Of a stretch of DNA of 64,000 nt, positions 58,393 through 64,000 are shown one piece after another. The position numbers and the translations under genes were made by a program. Location: assembly GCA_947627575.1 (NCBI GenBank), contig CANQWN010000008.1, forward strand, positions 1 through 64,000, written 5' to 3'. The stretch's first letter is position 1; every line of letters starts with the position of its first letter. The notes below the pieces were generated by a model that saw only the letters and a program-made list of their open reading frames with translations, had not been told where the DNA came from and searched no databases. The DNA comes from an uncultured Clostridia bacterium. GTDB taxonomy: Bacteria > Bacillota > Clostridia > Christensenellales > Borkfalkiaceae.

Positions 58393-58619
58393 TTAAGTTC
58401 CACCTCCACGCACGCCGCTTCAGTTTTGCGCAACGTAAGCTCGTACCCGCGCAAAGTAACTTCTATGGGGTCGCCCAAAGGGGCTTTTTTGCGCATCTTA
58501 ACTTCCGCCCCGGGCGTTACGCCCATATCGAAAAGCCTGCGCCTTATCCGCCCTTCGCCGCCGACGGATTTGATTACGCCACATTCGCCTATGGCAAAAT
58601 CGTTTAACATCTTGGTCAT
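58389..58619 (-). CDS. feoA: FeoA-domain protein (copy adjacent to feoB)
   Basis: A 76-residue SH3-like protein (GECGVIKSVGGEGRIRRRLFDMGVTPGAEV, then APLGDPIEVTLRGYELTLRK) that aids FeoB. It overlaps the feoB start (ATGA) and follows GAGAGG. Second of two FeoA genes. Confidence 0.92.
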   Translation of the reverse strand: MTKMLNDFAIGECGVIKSVGGEGRIRRRLFDMGVTPGAEVKMRKKAPLGDPIEVTLRGYELTLRKTEAACVEVELK

Positions 58620-58670
58620 AAATTACCTCTCATATATTTATACCCGCGGGGCGGCAACCCCGCCGGAAGA

Positions 58671-58698
58671 TTAAATAACTTAACTATGGTTTATTTAA
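58671..58698. promoter_or_regulatory. AT-rich inverted repeat between the two feoA genes
   Basis: TTAAATAA and TTATTTAA (perfect 8-bp arms) around CTTAACTATGGT. The right half (AACTATGGTTTATTTAA) matches the two sites at the feo promoter. Confidence 0.6.
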
Positions 58699-58720
58699 TG
58701 GGCAAAAAATTAATGGCTTT

Positions 58721-58933
58721 TTAAGCCACTAATATTTTTCCCGCAAGTTGTCTGTCGAGGCACAGCCTGCCTTCCTTTACGATAACTATCACGTTGCCGC
58801 CCGAGGAAGATATCAGCGTTACGCGGCTGCCTTCGGCAATCCCCATTTCCTGCAAATGTTTTTTTGTTTTATCGTCCGCGCCTACTTTTCTTATAAGAAG
58901 TTCCTTTCCGGCGGGCGCCATTGCAATAGGCAT
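58721..58933 (-). CDS. feoA: FeoA-domain protein (first of two)
   Basis: A 70-residue FeoA-like SH3 protein (IRKVGADDKTKKHLQEMGIAEG, LISSSGGNVIVIVKEGRLCLD). ATG at 58933 is 6-7 bases after AGAGG; a GTG two codons upstream is less well placed. First gene of the feo operon, 101 bases before the second feoA. Two FeoA proteins with one FeoB is a known Clostridia arrangement. Confidence 0.92.
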   Translation of the reverse strand: MPIAMAPAGKELLIRKVGADDKTKKHLQEMGIAEGSRVTLISSSGGNVIVIVKEGRLCLDRQLAGKILVA

Positions 58934-58944
58934 ATACACACCTC

Positions 58945-58966
58945 TTAAATAAACCTTGATTAATTT
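58945..58966. promoter_or_regulatory. AT-rich operator-like site downstream of the feo transcription start
   Basis: TTAAATAAACCTTGATTAAT; its reverse complement shares GGTTTATTTAA with the site at 58671-58698. Confidence 0.6.
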
Positions 58967-58976
58967 TTACGCTTAT

Positions 58977-59004
58977 ATTATAGCACGCAGAATACGTTTG
59001 TCAA
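58977..59004 (-). promoter_or_regulatory. Consensus promoter of the feo operon
   Basis: TTGACA (58999-59004), 16-base spacer ending TGC (extended -10), TATAAT (58977-58982) on minus. Operator-like repeats lie on each side. Confidence 0.85.
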
Positions 59005-59009
59005 CTAAA

Positions 59010-59028
59010 AAATAACCAAAGTTTATTT
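59010..59028. promoter_or_regulatory. AT-rich operator-like site just upstream of the feo -35
   Basis: AAATAACCAAAGTTTATTT, arms AAATAA/TTATTT; five bases upstream of the -35. Likely bound by the DtxR-family protein encoded next door. Confidence 0.6.
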
Positions 59029-59042
59029 TTTTATAAAAAATT

Positions 59043-59067
59043 TTTTCCGCGGGGTCGCCGCGGAAAA
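59043..59067 (-). terminator. Terminator of the dtxR-family gene
   Basis: Perfect 10-bp stem TTTTCCGCGG/CCGCGGAAAA, loop GGTCG, then AATTTTTTATAA on minus. It separates the regulator from the feo promoter. Confidence 0.85.
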
Positions 59068-59085
59068 CGTTTTTAACGATATATA

Positions 59086-59454
59086 TCAACTTTTGTTGTT
59101 TTTTACGTAATGTTTCATCATTTCAAAAGTTTTATCCGAAATGACGTGTTCCATTTCGCAGGCGTCCGCGTCCGCAACGGCGGGTTCTACGCCGTGCATA
59201 GCAAGGAAATCGCGCACGGTGCAATGCCTGTCGTAAATTTCCGCGGCGTAACTTTCGCCCTTTGCGGTGAGATAGATATGCATACCGTCGCATTCAACGT
59301 AACCGGAAGCGGTAAGTATTTTTATCGCTTTCTGCACGGCGGGCTGTGAAACGCCTATCCTCCGCGCCACGTCCACACGGTGTACGAACTTGCTCTCTTT
59401 CGAAAGAAGCAGGATACACTCGAGATAATCTTCCGAAGATTGGTTGTGTTTCAT
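59086..59454 (-). CDS. DtxR/MntR-family metal-dependent regulator
   Basis: A 122-residue metal-sensing repressor. Residues about 1-60 are the winged helix (SEDYLECILLLSKE, VDVARRIGVSQPAVQKAIKIL); the dimerisation and metal domain follows, with histidine/cysteine/acidic ligands in DACEMEHVISD. There is no C-terminal SH3 domain, as in MntR. Placed directly upstream of feo, it probably represses iron uptake when Fe(II) is plentiful. A manganese response is possible. It starts at MKHNQSSEDYLE; no Shine-Dalgarno precedes it and the -10 ends nine bases upstream, so a nearly leaderless mRNA is predicted. Confidence 0.92.
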   Translation of the reverse strand: MKHNQSSEDYLECILLLSKESKFVHRVDVARRIGVSQPAVQKAIKILTASGYVECDGMHIYLTAKGESYAAEIYDRHCTVRDFLAMHGVEPAVADADACEMEHVISDKTFEMMKHYVKNNKS

Positions 59455-59463
59455 GATAACATA

Positions 59464-59492
59464 ATTATACACCTTGCCGCAAATATTGTCAA
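59464..59492 (-). promoter_or_regulatory. Consensus promoter of the dtxR-family gene, nine bases from ATG
   Basis: TTGACA (59487-59492), 17-base spacer, TATAAT (59464-59469) on minus. A perfect match at both boxes, with only TATGTTATC before ATG. Confidence 0.85.
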
Positions 59493-59523
59493 GGGGCAAC
59501 AAAAAAGGGGGCGTACCCCCCTC

Positions 59524-60603
59524 TTATTCTTCGCCTGCAAGCTGATTTTCGCGTTCGGCTACGGCAAGCGCCTCTATCATTGCGTCTATTTCGCCCAACA
59601 TAAAAGAATCTATCGAAAACAGCGACAGCCCTATTCTGTGGTCGGTCACCCTGCCCTGCGGGAAGTTGTACGTCCTTATGCGTTCGCTTCTGTCTCCCCT
59701 GCCCACAAGGCTTTTGCGCTGTTTGTCGTATTCGCTTTGATTGCGCGAGCTGTAATAATCGTACAGCCGCGAGCGCAGAACCCTGAACGCCTTGTCCTTG
59801 TTTTTAAGCTGGCTTCTTTCGTCCTGACAGGTCACCACAATGCCCGTGGGGAAGTGGGTGAGGCGGATAGCCGTTTCCGTTTTGTTCACTTTCTGCCCGC
59901 CCGCGCCGGAAGACCTGTAAACGTCCACGCGCACGTCCTCGTCGCGGATTTCCACTTCCACGTCCTCCGCTTCGGGAAGCACCGCCACCGTGGCGGTGGA
60001 AGTATGCACCCTGCCCTGCGATTCTGTTTCGGGCACGCGCTGAACGCGGTGCACGCCGCTTTCGAATTTAAGCTGTTTATACGCGCCCTTGCCGCTGACG
60101 TTAAGCACTATCTCTTTCAGTCCGCCCAACTCGGTTTCGTTTCTGTCCACCTCTTCCACTTTAAGGCGGTGACGTTCGCAATAGTTGAGATACATTCTGA
60201 AAAGTTCGTACGCGAACAGCGCGGCTTCTTCCCCGCCCGCGCCCGCGCGTATTTCCATAATACAGTTTCTGTCGTCGTTTTTGTCCTTGGGCAACAGCGC
60301 TATTTTAAGCTGTTCTTCAAGTTGCTGTGCGCTTTCGCGGCAACATTGGATTTCTTCCTGCAACAGGCGGCGCATTTCGCCGTCCGCTTCGGTTTTAAGC
60401 GCCTCTTCCGCGTCGGCAAGACGTTTTGCGGAAACAAGATAACTTTCAAAAGTTTGCGCCGTTTCCGCTATTTCCGCCTGCGCCTTCGCCGTTTCGGCGT
60501 AGAGGGACGCGTCGGCAATAACCTCCGCCTGCGTCAATTTTTCGGTAAGTTTAAGATATCTTTCGTGAATTTCACGTAGTTTTTTAAGCGTGCCCTCTTT
60601 CAT
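59524..60603 (-). CDS. prfA: Peptide chain release factor 1
   Basis: A 359-residue translation termination factor for UAA/UAG. The codon-recognition loop reads [14 protein letters not shown] (PET variant of PxT, as in other Firmicutes), and the catalytic GGQ is in [13 protein letters not shown]. The C-terminal half is normal. It follows the PrmC fusion, the enzyme that methylates this GGQ glutamine, by eight bases, so factor and modifier are made together. Confidence 0.97.
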   Translation of the reverse strand: MKEGTLKKLREIHERYLKLTEKLTQAEVIADASLYAETAKAQAEIAETAQTFESYLVSAKRLADAEEALKTEADGEMRRLLQEEIQCCRESAQQLEEQLKIALLPKDKNDDRNCIMEIRAGAGGEEAALFAYELFRMYLNYCERHRLKVEEVDRNETELGGLKEIVLNVSGKGAYKQLKFESGVHRVQRVPETESQGRVHTSTATVAVLPEAEDVEVEIRDEDVRVDVYRSSGAGGQKVNKTETAIRLTHFPTGIVVTCQDERSQLKNKDKAFRVLRSRLYDYYSSRNQSEYDKQRKSLVGRGDRSERIRTYNFPQGRVTDHRIGLSLFSIDSFMLGEIDAMIEALAVAERENQLAGEE

Positions 60604-60611
60604 ATATATCC

Positions 60612-62447
60612 TTAAAAGGCGATTTTAATAAATCTTTCCACGCCCGCAAAGTCCTTCATAACCATTGCGTATTCGCGTTTGGGGAACATTTTTATAATTT
60701 CGTCGGTCTGCCCTTCCCCGCATTCCAAAAGCAGCATACCGCCCTTCGCTATGTAATTTTTTATCTCTTTGGAAAGCTGTCTGTAAAAATCCAGCCCGTC
60801 CGCGCCGCCGTCCAAAGCCACGCGGGGCTCGTATTCCAGCACTTCGCGCTGTAAATGCGGAATTTCACCGCTCTTTACGTACGGAGGGTTGCAAACTATC
60901 ATATTGTATTTGCCGCGCACGGAGGAAAACATATCGCTTTTTACGAAATTTACTTTTACCCCGTTCAATTTGGCGTTTTCTTCCGCAAGCATAATCGAGG
61001 CTTCGGAAACGTCCGCGCCCGTTACGGTTACGTTTTTATCGGCGCACGCCTTTGCTATCGCAACCGCTATGCAACCCGAACCCGTGCACATATCAAGTAT
61101 TTTATCCCCTTCTTCCGCGGTTTTTATAGCCGCGTCCGCCAAAATTTCGGTTTCGGGGCGAGGGATAAGCGCGCGTTCGTCCACCTTGATTTTGCACCCG
61201 CAGAAATCGGTGTCGCCTATTATGTACCAAAGCGGTCTGCCTTCCAGCCGCTTTTCAACCGTTGCGGCTATCTTCTTGCTTTCGGAAGGCTTTATCACCC
61301 GCTCGTTTTTAAGCATACTGCGCTTTATGCCCAAATTTATGCTGTAAATCCATTCCGCGTCGCTTTCGTCTATGCCCTTTTCCCTGAACGCCGCTTTGGT
61401 CTTTTCAAGCATTTTGGAAAGTATCCCGCCCGTAACGAACTCGCTTTCGGGCACGGTTTCGTCTGCGTCCATTTCAAGCGTACGCTTGAAGGCGGCTATC
61501 GCCACCTCCACCATTTCCGCGTCCGGTTCCCGCGTGGTAAGCAATTTTTGTATAAGCATCCCGGGCGCCTTGAATATAAGCACGAACTTATTGTCGAACC
61601 GCGCAAGGAATTTTAAAATTTCGTAAGATATACCTGCAATTACGGGCAAAAGCGCAATTTCCACGCCCACGCGAGCAAGAAATTCAAGTATGCCGTTTTC
61701 TATCTTCGGCACGCCCAAAGCCCACGTTACAAGCGAAAGCACAACTATGTTTATGAAAATAACTATAAACAGAAAGGACGTGCCGCACCTGTCGTGAATA
61801 CGCGAACACTTCATCACCTCTTCGGGGACGAGGGGCACGCCGTGTTCATAGGCGTTTATCGTCTTATGCTCCGCCCCGTGATAACGGTACAACCTGCGTA
61901 TATCCTTTAAAAACAGAATAATGGCAAGATATATTATAAAAATGGACAGTTTGAATACGCCCAAAAGCACAAATTGCCAAACGCCGCCCTTTACGGCGGG
62001 GAAGGATTTGCATATCAACGAAACGAGGAAGTTGGGCAGCAGCATAAATATCGCCACGGCAAGCACTATGCCCAAAACGGCGGAAATAACCGCCACTACG
62101 TCCATTATGTTCAGCTTGAATTTTTCGGCAAGCCACTTTTGCACCCTGCCCGCCTCGCCTTCGTCGTCGCCGTACACCGCGGCGGAACGCATAAGCGTTT
62201 TTGTGCCGCGCACAAGCGACGTTACGAGGTTGACTATGCCGCGCAGGAAGGGTATTTTGGATACCACGGTAAGCCCCTTGCTCTTTTTGATGCGCTTGGC
62301 TTCCACCTGTATCTCGCCGTCAGGGTCGCGTACGGCGCACGCTTGGCAGGTTTTGCCCGCCATCATCACGCCTTCGAGAACGGCTTGCCCGCCGATATAC
62401 GTACACTTCTTTTTGTTTTTTATCTTTTTACTTTTTTTATCCGCCAT
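60612..62447 (-). CDS. prmC: Fusion of a DUF1385 (YqhQ-like) membrane protein with release-factor methyltransferase PrmC
   Basis: A single 611-residue frame holding two proteins that are usually separate. Residues about 15-325 are DUF1385: [13 protein letters not shown], then several helices (about 115-140, 150-180, 215-245, 260-285) and [14 protein letters not shown]. Residues about 340-611 are PrmC: an N-terminal helical part, [11 protein letters not shown], the SAM motif [13 protein letters not shown] and the catalytic NPPY at 520-523. PrmC methylates the GGQ glutamine of release factors. The fusion would tether this enzyme to the membrane. DUF1385 function is unknown. The gene lies between rpmE and prfA; the Shine-Dalgarno is weak. 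Confidence 0.93.
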   Translation of the reverse strand: MADKKSKKIKNKKKCTYIGGQAVLEGVMMAGKTCQACAVRDPDGEIQVEAKRIKKSKGLTVVSKIPFLRGIVNLVTSLVRGTKTLMRSAAVYGDDEGEAGRVQKWLAEKFKLNIMDVVAVISAVLGIVLAVAIFMLLPNFLVSLICKSFPAVKGGVWQFVLLGVFKLSIFIIYLAIILFLKDIRRLYRYHGAEHKTINAYEHGVPLVPEEVMKCSRIHDRCGTSFLFIVIFINIVVLSLVTWALGVPKIENGILEFLARVGVEIALLPVIAGISYEILKFLARFDNKFVLIFKAPGMLIQKLLTTREPDAEMVEVAIAAFKRTLEMDADETVPESEFVTGGILSKMLEKTKAAFREKGIDESDAEWIYSINLGIKRSMLKNERVIKPSESKKIAATVEKRLEGRPLWYIIGDTDFCGCKIKVDERALIPRPETEILADAAIKTAEEGDKILDMCTGSGCIAVAIAKACADKNVTVTGADVSEASIMLAEENAKLNGVKVNFVKSDMFSSVRGKYNMIVCNPPYVKSGEIPHLQREVLEYEPRVALDGGADGLDFYRQLSKEIKNYIAKGGMLLLECGEGQTDEIIKMFPKREYAMVMKDFAGVERFIKIAF

Positions 62448-62477
62448 AAGTTACTGCCGCCGTAATTTTAAAAAACG

Positions 62478-62504
62478 CGCCCCGAACGCAAAATTTTCGG
62501 GGCG
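62478..62504 (-). terminator. rpmE: Terminator of rpmE
   Basis: CGCCCCGAA/TTCGGGGCG, 9 bp, then CGTTTTTTAAAAT on minus, five bases past the stop. Some read-through into prmC-prfA is likely, since no promoter was seen for them. Confidence 0.8.
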
Positions 62505-62509
62505 AAGTT

Positions 62510-62713
62510 TTAAATACTGTATCTTTTTTTGAACTTGTCTACCCTGCCGCCGGTATCTACAAGTTTCTGCTTGCCTGTGAAGAAAGGATGGCATTTATTG
62601 CAGATATCCACCTTGAGGGTATCCACGTTTTTGGTGGTGCCGGTTTTGAAAGTTGCGCCGCAAGCGCACACCACCGTTACTTCATGGTACTGGGGATGTA
62701 TTTCAGGCTTCAT
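62510..62713 (-). CDS. rpmE: 50S ribosomal protein L31
   Basis: A 67-residue ribosomal protein, [12 protein letters not shown] start. The zinc-binding form is shown by CACGATF and [10 protein letters not shown], so it is the C+ paralogue. ATG at 62713 follows GAGGTGA; an upstream in-frame ATG precedes the Shine-Dalgarno and is rejected. Confidence 0.98.
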   Translation of the reverse strand: MKPEIHPQYHEVTVVCACGATFKTGTTKNVDTLKVDICNKCHPFFTGKQKLVDTGGRVDKFKKRYSI

Positions 62714-62747
62714 ATCTTTCACCTCGCTTAAATTCTGATGCCTATCC

Positions 62748-62776
62748 ATTATATAACTAAAAAGCGTTCAAGTCAA
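62748..62776 (-). promoter_or_regulatory. rpmE: Promoter of rpmE
   Basis: TTGACT (62771-62776), 17-base spacer, TATAAT (62748-62753) on minus. Confidence 0.8.
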
Positions 62777-62852
62777 TTGATTTCTTTGTTAAATAAGCAA
62801 ATATTTGACTGCGCGGCGCAAAAAAGTGTTTTATCTTTTTTATTGAATTTAG

Positions 62853-62881
62853 TTGCCAAATCGCCGTTTATAGCGTATAAT
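62853..62881 (+). promoter_or_regulatory. Promoter of the MDR dehydrogenase-like gene, 10 bases from ATG
   Basis: TTGCCA (62853-62858), 17-base spacer, TATAAT (62876-62881), then GTGTGTAATA before ATG at 62892. No Shine-Dalgarno. Confidence 0.75.
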
Positions 62882-62891
62882 GTGTGTAATA

Positions 62892-63914
62892 ATGGAAAAA
62901 TGGATTTTAAAAGGCGTGCATAACCTTGTGCGCGAAGAAGACGAGGCGCAAACCATATCCCCCACGCAGGTTAAGGTTAAAGTTACGCATCTGCTGCTTT
63001 CCAATTTTGACGCGCTTATTTACGACGGGATCATTCCCGTCTCCTATCCGCGTGTTTTAGGCAGGTTTGCCATAGGCATCGTAACCGAATTCGGCGAAAA
63101 GTGCTACGGCATAGAAAAGGGCGCAAGGGTTTACCTTGAATCCGCAAGATGCTGCGGGGAATGTATAGAATGTAAAAGCGGGAAAGAGGAAAATTGCACC
63201 GATGTGCGCATTGCCGGAAAAGACTTTGACGGCTTTTTGCGCGATTTTGTGGTATGCGAATACAACGAAGTTGCACCCCTGCCCGCCGCGGTGGATAACT
63301 TGCAGGCGCTGTGCATAGAAACAGTGGGTATTGCCGAAAATATTTACGATAAACTTAATCTTTCTGCGGGTCAGACGGTCGCGGTTGTGGGAAGCGATTT
63401 CACCGGCAATATAATTGCGCAGGTTTTGCAGTACCACAAAGTTATCCCCATCATAATAGACAACACCCCGGGCAACCTTGAAAAAGCCAAAAAGTGCGGT
63501 ATATATCACGCTTTTGCCGCCGATGACGAGCTGTATAACAACGTTATGGACGTAACCTGCGGCAGACTGTGCGACGCCGCCGTGTATTCCGCAAGCTCGC
63601 GCCTGCCGCTTTCGGTTGTAACCAAAATAGTAGGCAAACAGAAAACGATAGTCATTTCGGGATATTCTTCGCTTAATTCCACGCTGGAACTTAAAGATAT
63701 ATTGGTAAAAGACGTTAAAGTTTTCGGCGTGACGCACGCGTACGATTATACCGACGCGGTTATCAATATGCTTCTTCACGGGGCGATAAACCTCGATTAC
63801 TTCGATAAAGAGATACTTACCGAATACAATCCCCCCGAAATTTTGCAGGAGCGTTGCGACGGGCTTGCCACGGCGAACAGGGGCAAGATGACCGTACTTA
63901 AAATGATACTCTGA
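62892..63914 (+). CDS. Medium-chain dehydrogenase/reductase (MDR) protein lacking catalytic zinc ligands
   Basis: A 340-residue protein of the zinc alcohol-dehydrogenase superfamily. The structural-zinc lobe is kept (CCGECIECKSGKEENC, about residues 88-103). The usual catalytic cysteine (GICGTD) is replaced by LLSNFDA, and the GHE pair by GRFA, so the catalytic zinc should be absent. The dinucleotide loop reads VVGSDFTGN instead of the usual GxGxxG. It may be an enzyme with another mechanism, a sugar/polyol dehydrogenase relative, or a non-catalytic protein. An in-frame ATG four codons upstream overlaps the -10 and cannot be the start. The ATG used lies 10 bases past the -10, without a Shine-Dalgarno. 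Confidence 0.82.
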   Translation: MEKWILKGVHNLVREEDEAQTISPTQVKVKVTHLLLSNFDALIYDGIIPVSYPRVLGRFAIGIVTEFGEKCYGIEKGARVYLESARCCGECIECKSGKEENCTDVRIAGKDFDGFLRDFVVCEYNEVAPLPAAVDNLQALCIETVGIAENIYDKLNLSAGQTVAVVGSDFTGNIIAQVLQYHKVIPIIIDNTPGNLEKAKKCGIYHAFAADDELYNNVMDVTCGRLCDAAVYSASSRLPLSVVTKIVGKQKTIVISGYSSLNSTLELKDILVKDVKVFGVTHAYDYTDAVINMLLHGAINLDYFDKEILTEYNPPEILQERCDGLATANRGKMTVLKMIL

Positions 63915-63933
63915 CGCGCAGCGAATTACCGCT

Positions 63934-64000
63934 ATGCGCAAACTGTTTTCACTTGATTTTTTGTATATATTGCTGATTGCGGCGGAAATCGCCGCAATCG
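63934..64000 (+). CDS. Start of a membrane protein, cut by the window end
   Basis: ATG at 63934 opens MRKLFSLDFLYILLIAAEIA, a short basic head followed by a hydrophobic helix, with no stop before the window ends. It lies 19 bases after the MDR gene on the same strand. The style recalls cardiolipin synthase N-termini, but 22 residues are too few to assign. The Shine-Dalgarno is weak. Confidence 0.4.
   Translation, partial: MRKLFSLDFLYILLIAAEIAAI

Noticed and set aside
59524..60603. Loss of the PAT codon-recognition tripeptide in release factor 1
   Set aside because: The site reads PET, a normal variant of PxT in Firmicutes RF1, not a defect.

Overview
The window looks like a chromosomal segment of a strictly anaerobic, Gram-positive-type Clostridia bacterium, most likely an uncultured gut lineage near Christensenellales. 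The lineage is inferred from gene content and style; no 16S rRNA or species marker is present. Evidence for anaerobic fermentative life includes a three-subunit electron-bifurcating-type [FeFe] hydrogenase, an oxygen-sensitive class III ribonucleotide reductase, a membrane pyrophosphatase of the potassium-dependent type and a ferrous iron (Feo) uptake operon. Almost every gene lies on the minus strand. Promoters with clear -35/-10 boxes and perfect-stem terminators are easy to see. No tRNA, rRNA or CRISPR array was recognised.

Layout. 1-77: edge of an IS3-family insertion sequence. 95-2218: a hydroxyacid dehydrogenase and a divergent PfkB sugar kinase. 2306-8035: a two-component system downstream of a phosphate uptake operon (pstS, a fused pstC-pstA, pstB). 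8198-8297: three stacked hairpins. 8312-11481: Sel1-repeat protein and pyrophosphatase hppA. 11690-14533: HIT protein, a GltD-like flavoprotein, and a CitMHS-type permease. 14729-16807: a MacB-like ABC transporter. 17137-20256: a coiled-coil membrane protein with a HEPN-type RNxxxH motif, followed by a TIR-domain/leucine-rich-repeat protein. This is the best candidate for an undescribed, possibly defensive, system. 20482-22507: flotillin and NfeD. 22666-26781: the hydrogenase operon. 27057-30977: a MarR repressor and a heterodimeric ABC exporter with one degenerate ATP site.

31054-37363: a neurotransmitter-symporter-family transporter, an RND exporter, a small membrane protein and a ROK sugar kinase. 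37458-40665: a nucleotide-pool operon (nrdD-nrdG-dut) preceded by two promoters and four apparent NrdR boxes. 41106-47982: a membrane protein, glycerol kinase, a family-4 glycosidase with the CHEV motif, a MATE exporter, two small proteins and an rRNA methyltransferase. 47984-50033: a DUF5685 / J-like TPR / membrane protein trio. 50042-55742: trpS, a YitT-family protein, thrC, a small P-loop protein and an aminotransferase. 55913-59454: the feo operon with its DtxR-family regulator and repeated AT-rich operators. 59524-62713: prfA, a DUF1385-PrmC fusion and rpmE, all tied to translation termination or the ribosome. 62892-64000: an MDR dehydrogenase that has lost its catalytic zinc ligands, then the start of a membrane protein.

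A recurring feature is the distance between promoter and start codon. At several genes (glpK, dtxR-like, the response regulator, the CitMHS permease, the MDR protein) a TATAAT -10 box ends only 6-10 bases before the start codon and no Shine-Dalgarno is present. This predicts leaderless or nearly leaderless mRNAs. All functions are read from sequence motifs by eye; nothing was searched against a database.
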